Positions 26,140 through 34,949 of a stretch of 64,000 nucleotides of DNA are shown piece by piece. The position numbers and the translations under genes were made by a program. The stretch is from contig CAVOPB010000001.1 in NCBI GenBank assembly GCA_963697805.1, positions 620,001 through 684,000 on the forward strand. Reading direction: 5' to 3'. Position 1 is the stretch's first letter. Every line of letters begins with the position of its first letter. The notes under the pieces are model-generated. The model ran no database searches. It saw nothing but the letters and a program-made list of their open reading frames with translations, and was not told where the DNA came from. The DNA comes from VRUE01 sp963697805 (GTDB lineage Bacteria; Actinomycetota; Thermoleophilia; Solirubrobacterales; 70-9).

Positions 26140-27948
26140 TCAGCCGAGGCGGTCTTCGAGCGCCTCGAGCTGGCGGACGATTCCGGCAGGAAGCCGGTCG
26201 CCGAACCGGTCGAGATGCTCCTTGACCTGCGGCAGCTGATGCTTGAACAGGCCGGGGTGGACCGAGAGCAGCTCCGAGAGCGCCTCCTCGGAGATCTCGA
26301 GGCCGTCGGTGTTGAGCTCGCCGGCGGCGGGCAGCAACCCGATCGGCGACTCGACCGTCTCGCCCTCGCCGTTGCAGCGGCGGAAGACCCACTCGAGCAC
26401 GCGGCTGTTCTCGCCGAAGCCCGGCCAGATGAACTTGCCGTCCTCGTCTTTGCGGAACCAGTTGACGAGGAAGACCTTCGGCAGCTTCGCTCCCTCGCGC
26501 TCGCCGAGCTTCAGCCAGTGGTCGAAGTAGTCGGCCAAGTTGTAGCCGGAGAACGGCAGCATCGCCATCGGGTCGAAGCGGAGACGGCCGACCTCACCGG
26601 CGGCGGCGGCGGTCGTCTCGACCGACATCGTCGCGCCGAGGAAGGTGCCGTGCTCCCAGTCGAAGGCCTCCGCGACCAGCGGCACCGCGGTCGCGCGGCG
26701 GCCGCCGAAAAGGAAGGCGTCGATCGGAACCCCGGCGGGGTCCTCCCACTCGGGGGCGATGCAGGGGCACTGCGACGCCGGCGTCGTGAAGCGGGCATTG
26801 GGATGGGCGGCCGGTTGATCGCTCTCCGGGGTCCACTCCTCACCGCGCCAATCGGTCGCCTTCGCCGGCGGCTCGCCGGTCATCCCCTCCCACCAGATGT
26901 CGCCATCCTCGGTCTTCGCGCAGTTGGTGAAGATCGTGTTCCGCTCGATCATCTCCATCGCGTTCGGATTGGTCTTGTGGCCGGTGTTGGGGGCGACCCC
27001 GAAGAAGCCGGCCTCGGGATTGACCGCATAGAGCCGGCCGTCGTCGCCGAACTTCATCCAGGCGATGTCGTCACCGATGGTCTCGGCGGTCCAGCCCTCG
27101 AGGGTCGGGATCACCATCGCCAGGTTGGTCTTGCCCGATGCCGACGGGAAGGCGCCGGTGACGTACTTGACCTCGCCCTCGGGCGAGGTGAGTTTGAGGA
27201 TCAGCATGTGCTCGGCCATCCAGCCCTCATCGCGGGCCATCGCCGAGGCGATCCGCAGCGCGAAGCACTTCTTGCCGAGCAGCGCGTTGCCGCCGTAGCC
27301 CGACCCGAACGACCAGATTTCACGCGTCTCCGGGTAGTGGACGATGTACTTGTTCTCGGCGTTGCAGGGCCAGGGAACGTCCTCCTGGCCCTCGGCCAGC
27401 GGCATCCCCACCGAGTGCACACAGGGCACGAACTCGCCGCTCTCGCCGAGCACGTCGAGCGCGGCCTTGCCCATCCGGGTCATGATCCGCATCGAGGTCG
27501 CGACGTAGGCGGAGTCCGTGAGCTGGACGCCGATGTAGGCGGCCGGCGAACCGAGCGGTCCCATCGAAAATGGCACCACGTACATGGTCCGGCCCTTCAT
27601 GCAGCCGCTGAAGAGGCCATTCAGGGTCTGCCGCATCTCGGCCGGGTCGCGCCAGTTGTTGGTCGGGCCGGCGGCCTCCTCGGTCTCCGAGCAGATGAAG
27701 GTCCGGTCCTCGACGCGCGCGACGTCGTCGGGGTCGGAGAGGGAGAGGTAGGAGTTCGGGTGCTTCGCATCGGAGAGGCGCTCGAAGGTGCCCGCGTCGA
27801 TCAGGGCCCGGGCGAGGGAGTCGTACTCCTCGGCCGATCCGTCGCACCAATGGATGGCGTCGGGCTTGGTCAGATCTGCGATCTCCCCGACCCAGTCGAG
27901 GAGCTTTGCGTGCGTGGTCGGCGCTGTGGCCGCGGTGGTTTGGCTCAT
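26140..27948 (-). CDS. pckG: Phosphoenolpyruvate carboxykinase (GTP)
   Basis: About 602 residues from ATG 27948 (an in-frame GTG lies at 27969, overlapping the next gene). Key motifs are FSMGPLGSP, VHSVGMPL, GSGYGGNALLGKKCFALRIA, the P-loop GAFPSASGKTNLAM with its metal-binding neighbourhood, DDIAWMKFG and FFGVAPNT, all diagnostic of the GTP-dependent class. The enzyme converts oxaloacetate and GTP to PEP and CO2. It is the first step of gluconeogenesis from acetyl-CoA, and pairs logically with the PEP synthase at 61.5 kb and with the Mcl lyase next door. Confidence 0.97.
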   Translation of the reverse strand: MSQTTAATAPTTHAKLLDWVGEIADLTKPDAIHWCDGSAEEYDSLARALIDAGTFERLSDAKHPNSYLSLSDPDDVARVEDRTFICSETEEAAGPTNNWRDPAEMRQTLNGLFSGCMKGRTMYVVPFSMGPLGSPAAYIGVQLTDSAYVATSMRIMTRMGKAALDVLGESGEFVPCVHSVGMPLAEGQEDVPWPCNAENKYIVHYPETREIWSFGSGYGGNALLGKKCFALRIASAMARDEGWMAEHMLILKLTSPEGEVKYVTGAFPSASGKTNLAMVIPTLEGWTAETIGDDIAWMKFGDDGRLYAVNPEAGFFGVAPNTGHKTNPNAMEMIERNTIFTNCAKTEDGDIWWEGMTGEPPAKATDWRGEEWTPESDQPAAHPNARFTTPASQCPCIAPEWEDPAGVPIDAFLFGGRRATAVPLVAEAFDWEHGTFLGATMSVETTAAAAGEVGRLRFDPMAMLPFSGYNLADYFDHWLKLGEREGAKLPKVFLVNWFRKDEDGKFIWPGFGENSRVLEWVFRRCNGEGETVESPIGLLPAAGELNTDGLEISEEALSELLSVHPGLFKHQLPQVKEHLDRFGDRLPAGIVRQLEALEDRLG

Positions 27949-27958
27949 TTCAGGCACT

Positions 27959-28294
27959 TTATCCACCAAGGCTCAGCTCAACGTTGCCCGACTTGATTTC
28001 GACGACTTCGATGTCGGCGTCCTCGTTCTTGATCCGCAGGACGGCGGTTTCCTGCTTGCCCTTCTGCGGCGTGATCGTGCACTCAAACTCGGCCTTGGCC
28101 TTGACCTCGATGTCGGTGGGGCAGTCGACCGACTTGACCTTCTCCCCGCGCGAGGATTCGACGTTGTCCTTCAGCGTTTCCTCGAGCTTGACGTCGTCGA
28201 CCACGGTCTTGCCGCAGCCGGCGAGGTTGAAGCCGGCAAGGGCGAGCGCCAGAACTGGGACGGCGAGGAATGTGCGGCGGCCGAGATGGGTCAT
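27959..28294 (-). CDS. DUF4333 lipoprotein
   Basis: 111 residues with a lipoprotein signal: twin-arginine-like GRRTF, a hydrophobic stretch and the lipobox LAGC at about residue 27. The mature part (VKSVDCPTDIEVKAKAEFEC) has the two cysteines of the DUF4333 domain common in actinobacteria. It would be lipid-anchored on the outer face of the membrane. Function is unknown. It lies just upstream of pckG on the same strand. Confidence 0.85.
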   Translation of the reverse strand: MTHLGRRTFLAVPVLALALAGFNLAGCGKTVVDDVKLEETLKDNVESSRGEKVKSVDCPTDIEVKAKAEFECTITPQKGKQETAVLRIKNEDADIEVVEIKSGNVELSLGG

Positions 28295-28337
28295 CTACCC
28301 CCAATCAACGTAGGTGGGGCGGCAAGTATTCCAGGGC

Positions 28338-30291
28338 TCAACGATTGAAGAGCGAAAAATTGGGGTTGAGGGATTCGGCCTCACCGTAGGCGCGCACCGA
28401 TGCGGCGGCCATCCCGCGCTCTGCCTCGATCCGCGACAGCACGAGCCAGTTGCGCCAGTTGGTCGGCTCGCGCTCCGTGGCCGCCGTCGCGGCTTCGGCC
28501 GCAGGCCCCAGTTCGCCCATTTCCTCCAGCACCAACGCCTGCTTGGAGCCGCGGGCCGGCGAACCCGCCGGCGACGTTCTGGGCGCTGCGGGCGGCCGCA
28601 AGCGCGCCATCGAGGTCCCCTGCACGGGAGTCGGATTCGCTCTCCCGAAGGAGCGAGGTCGACGCGAGCGGAATCGCGATCGCGACGATCGAGACGACCG
28701 CGACCACCGCGACCGCCACCCGCAGGGGGACGTTCGGCCCCTTGGATCCGTCCTTCTCAGGATCGGGCGCAACCGCGAGCAGCAGTGAGGCCAGCAACAG
28801 CATCGCCACCGGCAGCACCGGGATCTGCCACATCCAGTCGATCGCAGCCGCGACAAAGAATGCGAGGCAGCCGGCCAGGGCAGCCGCACGGAGCGCCCTG
28901 TCCTCGGCGTCGGCCAGCAATACGTAGCGGGCGCCGCCGAGCAGGATTGCGAGCACGAAGAGAACCAGGAACGCGAACCCGATGATCCCGACCTCGCCGA
29001 GGGTCTGCATGTAGAGCGAGTGAGCGTCGTGGACGGTTTCGTCGCTGTCGCCGTCTCGAGCCCACCAGAATTCGAAGGTGTTCGATCCGGTCCCGATCAG
29101 CGGCGCCGTTGCGTTCTCTCGCACGGCGGCGCTCCAGAACTGGTACCGATTCTGGCCGGCGACGCTTCCGAGCCGCTCGGTCCCCTCGCCCGGCCCACCG
29201 CCTTCCTTGAATTCGCTCCACCCGTTCGAGGCCCGGCCCGGGATGTCGAACGCCACGAGCGCGACGAGCGCAACCGCGACGACGGCGCCGGCGCCGATCA
29301 CCGCCCCACGGTGAGAGACCTGGGTCCAGCGGGGCCTTCGATCTTTGAGCAACGCGTATGAGATGGCCGCCTGGGCGAGGCCGACCAGCAGGCAGACGAC
29401 GAACCCGATCAGCAGTACGTCGTCGCCCTGCTGGTGGGCGGTGGAGTTGGCCAGCCCTTCCTGGAGAGCGTCTCGAGACAGAGTCGCCGCGACCAGGATC
29501 GCGCCGCCTGCTCCGGCAACCAGCAGGGTCAGGGCCCTCGGCAGGCGGTCGGAGGTGAACACGAAATAGGCCGTGAGGGCGATCGCCGCGGTTGCGATCC
29601 CGCCCCGAGACAGCGTCAGGAAGATGGTCAGCATCAGCGCGGGCAGCGCCGCCGCGGCCAGCGCCCTGACGAGAATCGTCCTGGCGCCGGTCGCGACCTG
29701 AAGGACAACCGGAAGGCCGATCGCCACAAGGCCCGCCAGCCCGTTCCAGTAGTTGAGCGGATACGAGAGCCGTTCGCTGTCCTCGAGGAACCTGGCGGTC
29801 TGATCGGCAGCGGGGAACCAGGCCGGATGCAGGCGCGAGAGGAGGCCGATCAGGGCAACCAGGGTGATACCGGCCGCGATCGCGGCGAGCAGGTGCCGGG
29901 GCCGGCCGCGATCGCGACTGAAGAGGGTCAGCGCGAATACCCCTGCGTAGGTCGCGACGAGGGCCGTTTCGGCGGCCGTCTGCTCGGTGCTCTCGGTCCA
30001 GATCAGGCTGAGACCGGTCCAGAGGGCAAATGCGGCGAGCAGGCCGAGGGTGGCCCAGGCGAGCGTGCCGAGCCGGGTCCGGGGAAGGGCGCCGACCAGC
30101 GCTCCGAGCAGGAGAACCCACCAGATCGCGATCCCGATCTGGTCGTGCACCAGGGGGTCGTATCCCCCGCCCTTCAGCCCGAGATAGGCAAGGAGGCCGA
30201 AGCCCAGCAGCCAGGTCCAGGCGACGTCCCAGTCGATCCGCCGGGCATATTCCTGCGCCGCTGTCTTGGAGCGAATCGATGTTGCGTTCAT
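28338..30291 (-). CDS. O-antigen ligase/Wzy-like polymerase with TPR-like tail, frameshifted near 28560
   Basis: From ATG 30291 the frame encodes about 12 transmembrane helices, a NYWNGLAGLVAIGLP segment, TLSRGG and the LIGTGSNTFEFWW and DAHSLYMQTLGEVG motifs of the O-antigen ligase family. The open frame runs to 28381, but its last 60 residues are Gly/Arg-rich and unlike the family. Changing frame near 28560 yields a good TPR-like end (SKQALVLEEMGELGPA, NWRNWLVLSRIEAERG, SLNPNFSLF) stopping at 28338. The complete protein would be about 650 residues. It probably polymerises or ligates the glycan exported by the flippase at 15.5 kb. Confidence 0.82.
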
Positions 30292-30364
30292 CTGGTTCTA
30301 TCCATGAACCCCACAGGGTTCGCCTGTCACCCTGTCAGGCCCCTCCAGCTCGCCGGATTTGACC

Positions 30365-30982
30365 ATGAAAGCACTCAGAACGGGACTCTTGGGCACCGCG
30401 ACAGCTGTCGCGATCTTTGCATTCCCGTCCGTCAGCAATGCCGAATACTTCATCCCCCCCGGCAACTCGGCGGTAAATCAGTACACCGAGAGCGTCCCGA
30501 CGGCGGGCGGCCACCGGGACGTGCAGAAGGACGGGAAGTCGAAGTCGACTCCCGCCAAGGTCCTCGGCACGAAGAACGCGAAGCGACTGCAGGAGCAGGG
30601 TGAGCAGGGCCGGAAGGCGGCCGAGGTCGCGGCCGCGACCGCGCCGAGCCCGGTCGTCACGGAATCCACCGAATCTGAACAGGAAGACGTCGCGGCAGGG
30701 GGGGCCGGCGGCAATGGCAGCGGTGGAGGCGGTCGGGCTGGTGGGGTCGCGGCGGGCCAACGAGCAAACCCGGTCGAGCGGACCGGCGTCGGTAACGGAG
30801 TTGCCGAGGGCCGCGGAGGATCGACCGAAGTGAGCGGGTCCTCCGGCCTCGGCGAGGTCCTCGGACAGGCAACCGGCTCCTCCTCGGGGCAGATGGGCCT
30901 GCTGCTGCCGCTGCTCCTGATCGCCGCACTCGTCTGGGCGGTCCTGGCATTCCGCAAGCAGCGGAGCAGCACGGCTCCCTGA
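30365..30982 (+). CDS. Exported C-terminally anchored surface protein of unknown function
   Basis: ATG 30365 gives about 205 residues. A signal peptide (TAVAIFAFPSVSNA) is followed by EYFIPPGNSAVNQYTESVPTA, a Ser/Gly/Glu-rich unstructured middle with GGAGGNGSGGGGRAGG, and a C-terminal transmembrane helix (LLLPLLLIAALVWAVLAF) with a short basic tail (RKQR). This is the layout of a cell-surface protein held by a C-terminal anchor, although no clear LPxTG sortase motif is present. It lies between the O-antigen-ligase-like gene and a secreted glycoside hydrolase. I do not know its function. Confidence 0.75.
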   Translation: MKALRTGLLGTATAVAIFAFPSVSNAEYFIPPGNSAVNQYTESVPTAGGHRDVQKDGKSKSTPAKVLGTKNAKRLQEQGEQGRKAAEVAAATAPSPVVTESTESEQEDVAAGGAGGNGSGGGGRAGGVAAGQRANPVERTGVGNGVAEGRGGSTEVSGSSGLGEVLGQATGSSSGQMGLLLPLLLIAALVWAVLAFRKQRSSTAP

Positions 30983-30990
30983 GCCGGGGG

Positions 30991-32481
30991 ATGCCGATCA
31001 TGACCAGTCCTGAGGAGATTTCGCTGCGCGGCGCCGCAATCCGGCTCGCCCCGGTGCTGCTGCTGGTCGCGACCATGCTCGCGATGGTGACGGGTACCCA
31101 GCGCGCCGAGGCCCGCCCGCTGTGGACGGGGATCACCAACATCCAGAGCAACGAACAGCTGGCGTTTGACCGAACCAAGTCCGCCGGGTCCCGATTCGTG
31201 CGGATCCCGCTGCTCTGGAACCAGGCGGCCCCCGCAAGCAAACCTGCCAGCTGGAACCCCTCCGACCCCGCCGACCCCAACTACCGCTGGGCCGACAACG
31301 ACATCAATGTGCAGCGAGCCACCGCGGCCGGCCTGGTCCCCGTACTGCAGATCGTCAGCGCCCCGAATTGGGCCCAGCGCTGCCAAACCCCCCCGGTCCT
31401 CCCCGATGCCGAATGCGACCCGGACCCGACGGCGCTGGCGCAATTCGCGACCGCAGCCGCCCGCCGCTACAGCGGCAAGTTCCCCGGGCTGCCCCGCGTG
31501 AAGTACTGGCAGGCGCTGAACGAGCCCAATCTCAGCCTCTTCTTCTTCCCCCAGTTCAACACCGCCGGGAAGGCGCTCTCGGCGCGCCTCTACAAGTCGT
31601 TGGTCAATGCCTTCTACGACGCCGTCAAGGCCGTCGACAGGTCGAACCTCGTCGTCGCCGCCGGCCTGGGACCGATCGCCGTCCCGAAGTGGACGATCGG
31701 CCCGATCCGATTCACCCGCGAACTGCTCTGCATGCAGGGCCGCGAGACATTCCACCCCGCCCCCGGCAAGTGCGCCCCCGTGCGTTTCGACATCTTTGCG
31801 ATCCAGCCCTACACGACAGGCGGCCCGACCCATGTCGGTGGGATCAACGACGTTCAGCTCGGCGGCCTCGGCAGGCTGAAATCACTGCTGGTCGCCGCCG
31901 ACAAGGCCCACCGAATCAAGGGCGTCTACAAGCACACCCCACTCTGGGTAACCGAGTTCTCCTGGGACACGCAGCCGCCCGATCCCGGTGGCCTACCGAT
32001 GGAAATCGCGACCAGATGGGTCTCCGAGGCTCTCCACGAAGCGTGGAAGGCGGGCGTCAGCGCCTTCTTCTGGTTCAGCCTCCGCGACGACGAACGCACC
32101 ATGTACAGCCCTCCCTACAGCGCGACGCTCGAGTCCGGTCTCTATTTCCGCGGTGTGGCGCTGGAGCAGGATCGCCCGAAGGAGATCCTCGGTTCCTTCC
32201 GCTTCCCGTTTGTCGCCTACCCGCGCAAGCTGGGGCTCGAAGTTTGGGGCCGGACCCCGACCAGCAGCGCCGGCAAGGTCCGGATCGAGGCCTGGACAGG
32301 ATCGACCTGGCGCAAGCTGATGACCGTGACGGCGGACAAGACCGGCGTCTTCACCGGCACCTCGAAGAGCCGTTACGGGCAGGACCGGGAGGGCCTGGTC
32401 CGGGCCGTCTATGCCGGGGACGGGAGTCCCCCGTTCGCGATGCGCGGGTTCCCGGACCGCACGCAGCCGCCCTTCGGCTGA
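30991..32481 (+). CDS. Secreted clan-A glycoside hydrolase
   Basis: 496 residues from ATG 30991 (ATG 31000 is possible). The N-terminal hydrophobic segment LAPVLLLVATMLAMVTG, ending near RAEA, is an export signal. The TIM-barrel core shows the acid/base glutamate in ALNEPNLS and a candidate nucleophile in WVTEFSWDT, the arrangement of GH5/GH39/GH42-like clan-A enzymes. A C-terminal region of about 90 residues (LGLEVWGRTP, GSTWRKLMTV) looks like a beta-rich accessory domain. It may trim or remodel the polysaccharide made by the surrounding genes. The substrate is unknown. Confidence 0.82.
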   Translation: MPIMTSPEEISLRGAAIRLAPVLLLVATMLAMVTGTQRAEARPLWTGITNIQSNEQLAFDRTKSAGSRFVRIPLLWNQAAPASKPASWNPSDPADPNYRWADNDINVQRATAAGLVPVLQIVSAPNWAQRCQTPPVLPDAECDPDPTALAQFATAAARRYSGKFPGLPRVKYWQALNEPNLSLFFFPQFNTAGKALSARLYKSLVNAFYDAVKAVDRSNLVVAAGLGPIAVPKWTIGPIRFTRELLCMQGRETFHPAPGKCAPVRFDIFAIQPYTTGGPTHVGGINDVQLGGLGRLKSLLVAADKAHRIKGVYKHTPLWVTEFSWDTQPPDPGGLPMEIATRWVSEALHEAWKAGVSAFFWFSLRDDERTMYSPPYSATLESGLYFRGVALEQDRPKEILGSFRFPFVAYPRKLGLEVWGRTPTSSAGKVRIEAWTGSTWRKLMTVTADKTGVFTGTSKSRYGQDREGLVRAVYAGDGSPPFAMRGFPDRTQPPFG

Positions 32482-32495
32482 GTTCCGCCGCAGCG

Positions 32496-32532
32496 CATCA
32501 AGTTGACCATCCATTGGGTGGTCAACTTGATG
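32496..32532. repeat. 37-bp palindromic element, copy 1
   Basis: Arms CATCAAGTTGAC and GTCAACTTGATG enclose 13 bases whose ends also pair (CA with TG), so the perfect stem is 14 bp. The same 12-base arms and the same total length occur at 37896. It lies between a glycoside hydrolase gene and the sucC-like gene and could be a bidirectional terminator or a small dispersed repeat. Confidence 0.8.
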
Positions 32533-32575
32533 GGATTTCGGTGCGGCAGCGCGTCGGGTAGGGTTCCCCGCCGCC

Positions 32576-33802
32576 ATGCGCTTCTTCGAGTACGAGGCAC
32601 GTAGGATCGTCGAGCTGGCGGGGATTCCCGTCACCAGCTACGGCTTCTGCAGGACGCCGGACGAGGCCCGCGAGGCCGCGGAGAAGATCGGTGGGCCGGT
32701 CGTGGTCAAGTCGCAGGTGCTGAGCGGCGGCCGGATGAAGGCGGGCGGCGTCCAGTTTGCCGACACCCCCGAGGAGGCGGCCGAGCATGCCAAGGCGATA
32801 CTCGAGCTCGAGATCGGCGGCCAGCTCCCGCGCGGGGTCCTCGTCGACCCGAAGGCCGAGGTCAAACAGGAGTACTACGCCGGGGTCGTCTGGGACGGGA
32901 CCGCGAAGCGACCGCTGATGCTGTTCAGCGACATGGGCGGGATCGACATCGAGGAGGTCGCCGAGACCCACCCCGACCACGTCGGCCGCGGCCACGTCTC
33001 CAACCTGCTGCCGATCTCCGACTTCGAGGCCAAGCAGGTGGTCGCCGCGACAGGGGTCACCGGCTCGCAGCTGAACCGCGCCACCCCGGTCCTCGCCCGC
33101 CTCGCCCGCCTCTTCCGCGACAACGACATGACCCTCGCCGAGATCAACCCGCTGGCCGAGCTCACCGACGGCAGCTTCGTCGCGCTCGACGCCCACATGG
33201 AGATGGAGAACGAGGCGGTCGGACGCCAGAAAGTACTGCTGCGCCAAGGCGGGCTGGAGATCGCCGAGGACGACACCCGCGAGACCTACGAGCCCTCGGA
33301 GTTCGAGCGCAACGTCGCCGCGATCGACGCCGCCGACCACCGCGGCGTGATCCAGGGCAAGGACCACGGCTTCGAGGGCAACCTCGGCCTCGTGATCGGC
33401 GCCGGCGGCGGCTCGCTGACCCTCACCGACGCGGTCCGCAGCCAGGGCGGCAAGCCCGCCAACTACTCGGAGATCGGCGGCAACCCCTCGGTCGCGAAGG
33501 CCTGCGGCCTCGCCACGGAGGTCCTTGAAAAGGACGGCGTCGAGAAGATCGCGGTGATGATGTCGATCGTCTCCAACACCCGGGTCGACATCGTCGCCCG
33601 CGGCGTGATCAAGGCCTGCCTCGAGTTGGGCAAGGACCCCGGCGAGACGATCGCGATCTTCCGCATCCCCGGGGCCTGGGAGGAGGAGGGCTTCAAGATC
33701 CTCGACCGCTACGGGGTCGAGTACTGCGATCGCTCGGTCTCGATGTGGGAGGCGGCGGGCCGCGCCGTCGCCAAGATCCAGGGGGAGGCCGCGGCCGCAT
33801 GA
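32576..33802 (+). CDS. sucC: Succinyl-CoA synthetase-like beta subunit (ADP-forming acyl-CoA ligase)
   Basis: 408 residues with an ATP-grasp N-terminal domain (GPVVVKSQVLSGGRMKAGGV, TLAEINPLAEL) and a C-terminal CoA-ligase domain (LGLVIGAGGGSLTLTDAV, ANYSEIGGNPS, SIVSNTRVDIVARGVI). The sequence is divergent from textbook SucC, so the acid could be succinate, malate or another short-chain acid. It would work with the downstream alpha subunit to couple acyl-CoA and nucleotide triphosphate. The stop overlaps the alpha-subunit start (ATGA), indicating translational coupling. Confidence 0.85.
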   Translation: MRFFEYEARRIVELAGIPVTSYGFCRTPDEAREAAEKIGGPVVVKSQVLSGGRMKAGGVQFADTPEEAAEHAKAILELEIGGQLPRGVLVDPKAEVKQEYYAGVVWDGTAKRPLMLFSDMGGIDIEEVAETHPDHVGRGHVSNLLPISDFEAKQVVAATGVTGSQLNRATPVLARLARLFRDNDMTLAEINPLAELTDGSFVALDAHMEMENEAVGRQKVLLRQGGLEIAEDDTRETYEPSEFERNVAAIDAADHRGVIQGKDHGFEGNLGLVIGAGGGSLTLTDAVRSQGGKPANYSEIGGNPSVAKACGLATEVLEKDGVEKIAVMMSIVSNTRVDIVARGVIKACLELGKDPGETIAIFRIPGAWEEEGFKILDRYGVEYCDRSVSMWEAAGRAVAKIQGEAAAA

Positions 33803-34716
33803 GCATCCTGCTGAGCAAGGAGACGACCTTCATCGTCCAGGGCATCACCGGGCGCGAGGCGGTCAATCTGACCAGGGAGTGCCTCGACTACGGCTCGAAG
33901 GTGGTCGGCGGCGTCACCCCCGGCCGCAAGGGCCGCGAGGTCCACGGAGTGCCGGTCTTCGACACCGTCGCCCAGGCGGTCGAGCACCACGGCTCTCCGG
34001 TCGACGGCTCGGTCGTCACCGTCCCCCCCGCCTTCACCAAGGACGCCGTGCTCGAGGCGATCGAGAACGGGATCAAGCTGATCGTCATCGTCACCGAGCG
34101 GATCCCGCGCCGCGACGTCGCCCAGATGGTCGAGCTGGCGGAGATGCGCGGGGCGCGGATCATCGGCCCCAACTGCCTTGGCCTGATCGTCCCCGAGGTC
34201 TGCAAGATGGGCGGGATCGGCGGCCCGGCCAAAGACGCGGCCAAGGCCTACGCCCCCGGCCCGGTCGGGGTGATGAGCCGCTCGGGCGGGATGACGACGG
34301 AGATCTCCTCTTCGCTGACCCAGGCCGGGCTCGGCGTCTCGACCGCGATCTCGATCGGCGGCGACGCGATCATCGGCTCTGCCTACGCCGAGCTGATGCC
34401 CTACTTCGAGGCCGACGAGCAGACCCAGGCGATCGTCATCTACACCGAGCCGGGCGGCCGGATGGAGGCCCAGCTCGCCGAGTGGGTCGCCGAGAACGAC
34501 TCGCGGCTCCCGATCGTCGCCTTCATGGCGGGCAAGTTCATGGACGACGAGGAGATGAAGGGGATGAGCTTCGGCCACGCGGGCACGATCGTCGAGGGCA
34601 AGGAGGACACCGCGACCGAGAAGATCGCCCGGCTTGAAGCGGCCGGAATCCGGGTCGTCGAGCGGATCGACGAGATCCCCGACGCGGTCAAGGAGAAACT
34701 GGGGGTGACTGCCTGA
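33799..34716 (+). CDS. sucD: Succinyl-CoA synthetase-like alpha subunit
   Basis: 305 residues starting at ATG 33799. Features are the CoA-binding Rossmann domain (VQGITGREAVNLTREC, VGGVTPGRKG), NCLGLIVPE, the GVMSRSGGMTTEISSSL loop, and the phosphohistidine in MSFGHAGTIVEG (about H260). It binds CoA and carries the phosphate in the ligase reaction. It overlaps the upstream beta-subunit gene by four bases and shares one base with the ferredoxin gene that follows. Confidence 0.92.
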   Translation: MSILLSKETTFIVQGITGREAVNLTRECLDYGSKVVGGVTPGRKGREVHGVPVFDTVAQAVEHHGSPVDGSVVTVPPAFTKDAVLEAIENGIKLIVIVTERIPRRDVAQMVELAEMRGARIIGPNCLGLIVPEVCKMGGIGGPAKDAAKAYAPGPVGVMSRSGGMTTEISSSLTQAGLGVSTAISIGGDAIIGSAYAELMPYFEADEQTQAIVIYTEPGGRMEAQLAEWVAENDSRLPIVAFMAGKFMDDEEMKGMSFGHAGTIVEGKEDTATEKIARLEAAGIRVVERIDEIPDAVKEKLGVTA

Positions 34717-34949
34717 TGGCCGAGACGCTGAACAAGGTCTTCATCGACGTCGAGGTCGACGACTCCGTCGCCGCCGACGCCGAGCTGGCGACCAAGCTCG
34801 AGGAAGTCTGCCCGGTCGACATCTTCAAGAACGCCTCCGGCAGGGTCGAGATCGTCGAAAAGAACCTCGACGAGTGCGTCCTCTGCAACCTCTGCGTTGA
34901 CGCGGCGCCGGAGGGCACCGTCCGCGTCGTGAAGCTCTACGAGCAGTAG
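34716..34949 (+). CDS. FixX-like small ferredoxin
   Basis: 77 residues with exactly four cysteines: C32 in VCPVDIF, then C54, C57 and C60 in ECVLCNLC. This Cys-Pro followed by CxxCxxC order is that of FixX-type ferredoxins, which bind one [4Fe-4S] cluster after loss of the second site; where a second Cys-Pro would sit the protein reads AAP. FixX proteins pass electrons with ETF-quinone oxidoreductases, but no such enzyme is adjacent. The ATG overlaps the sucD stop by one base, so expression is coupled to the CoA ligase. The partner is unknown. Confidence 0.78.
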   Translation: MAETLNKVFIDVEVDDSVAADAELATKLEEVCPVDIFKNASGRVEIVEKNLDECVLCNLCVDAAPEGTVRVVKLYEQ

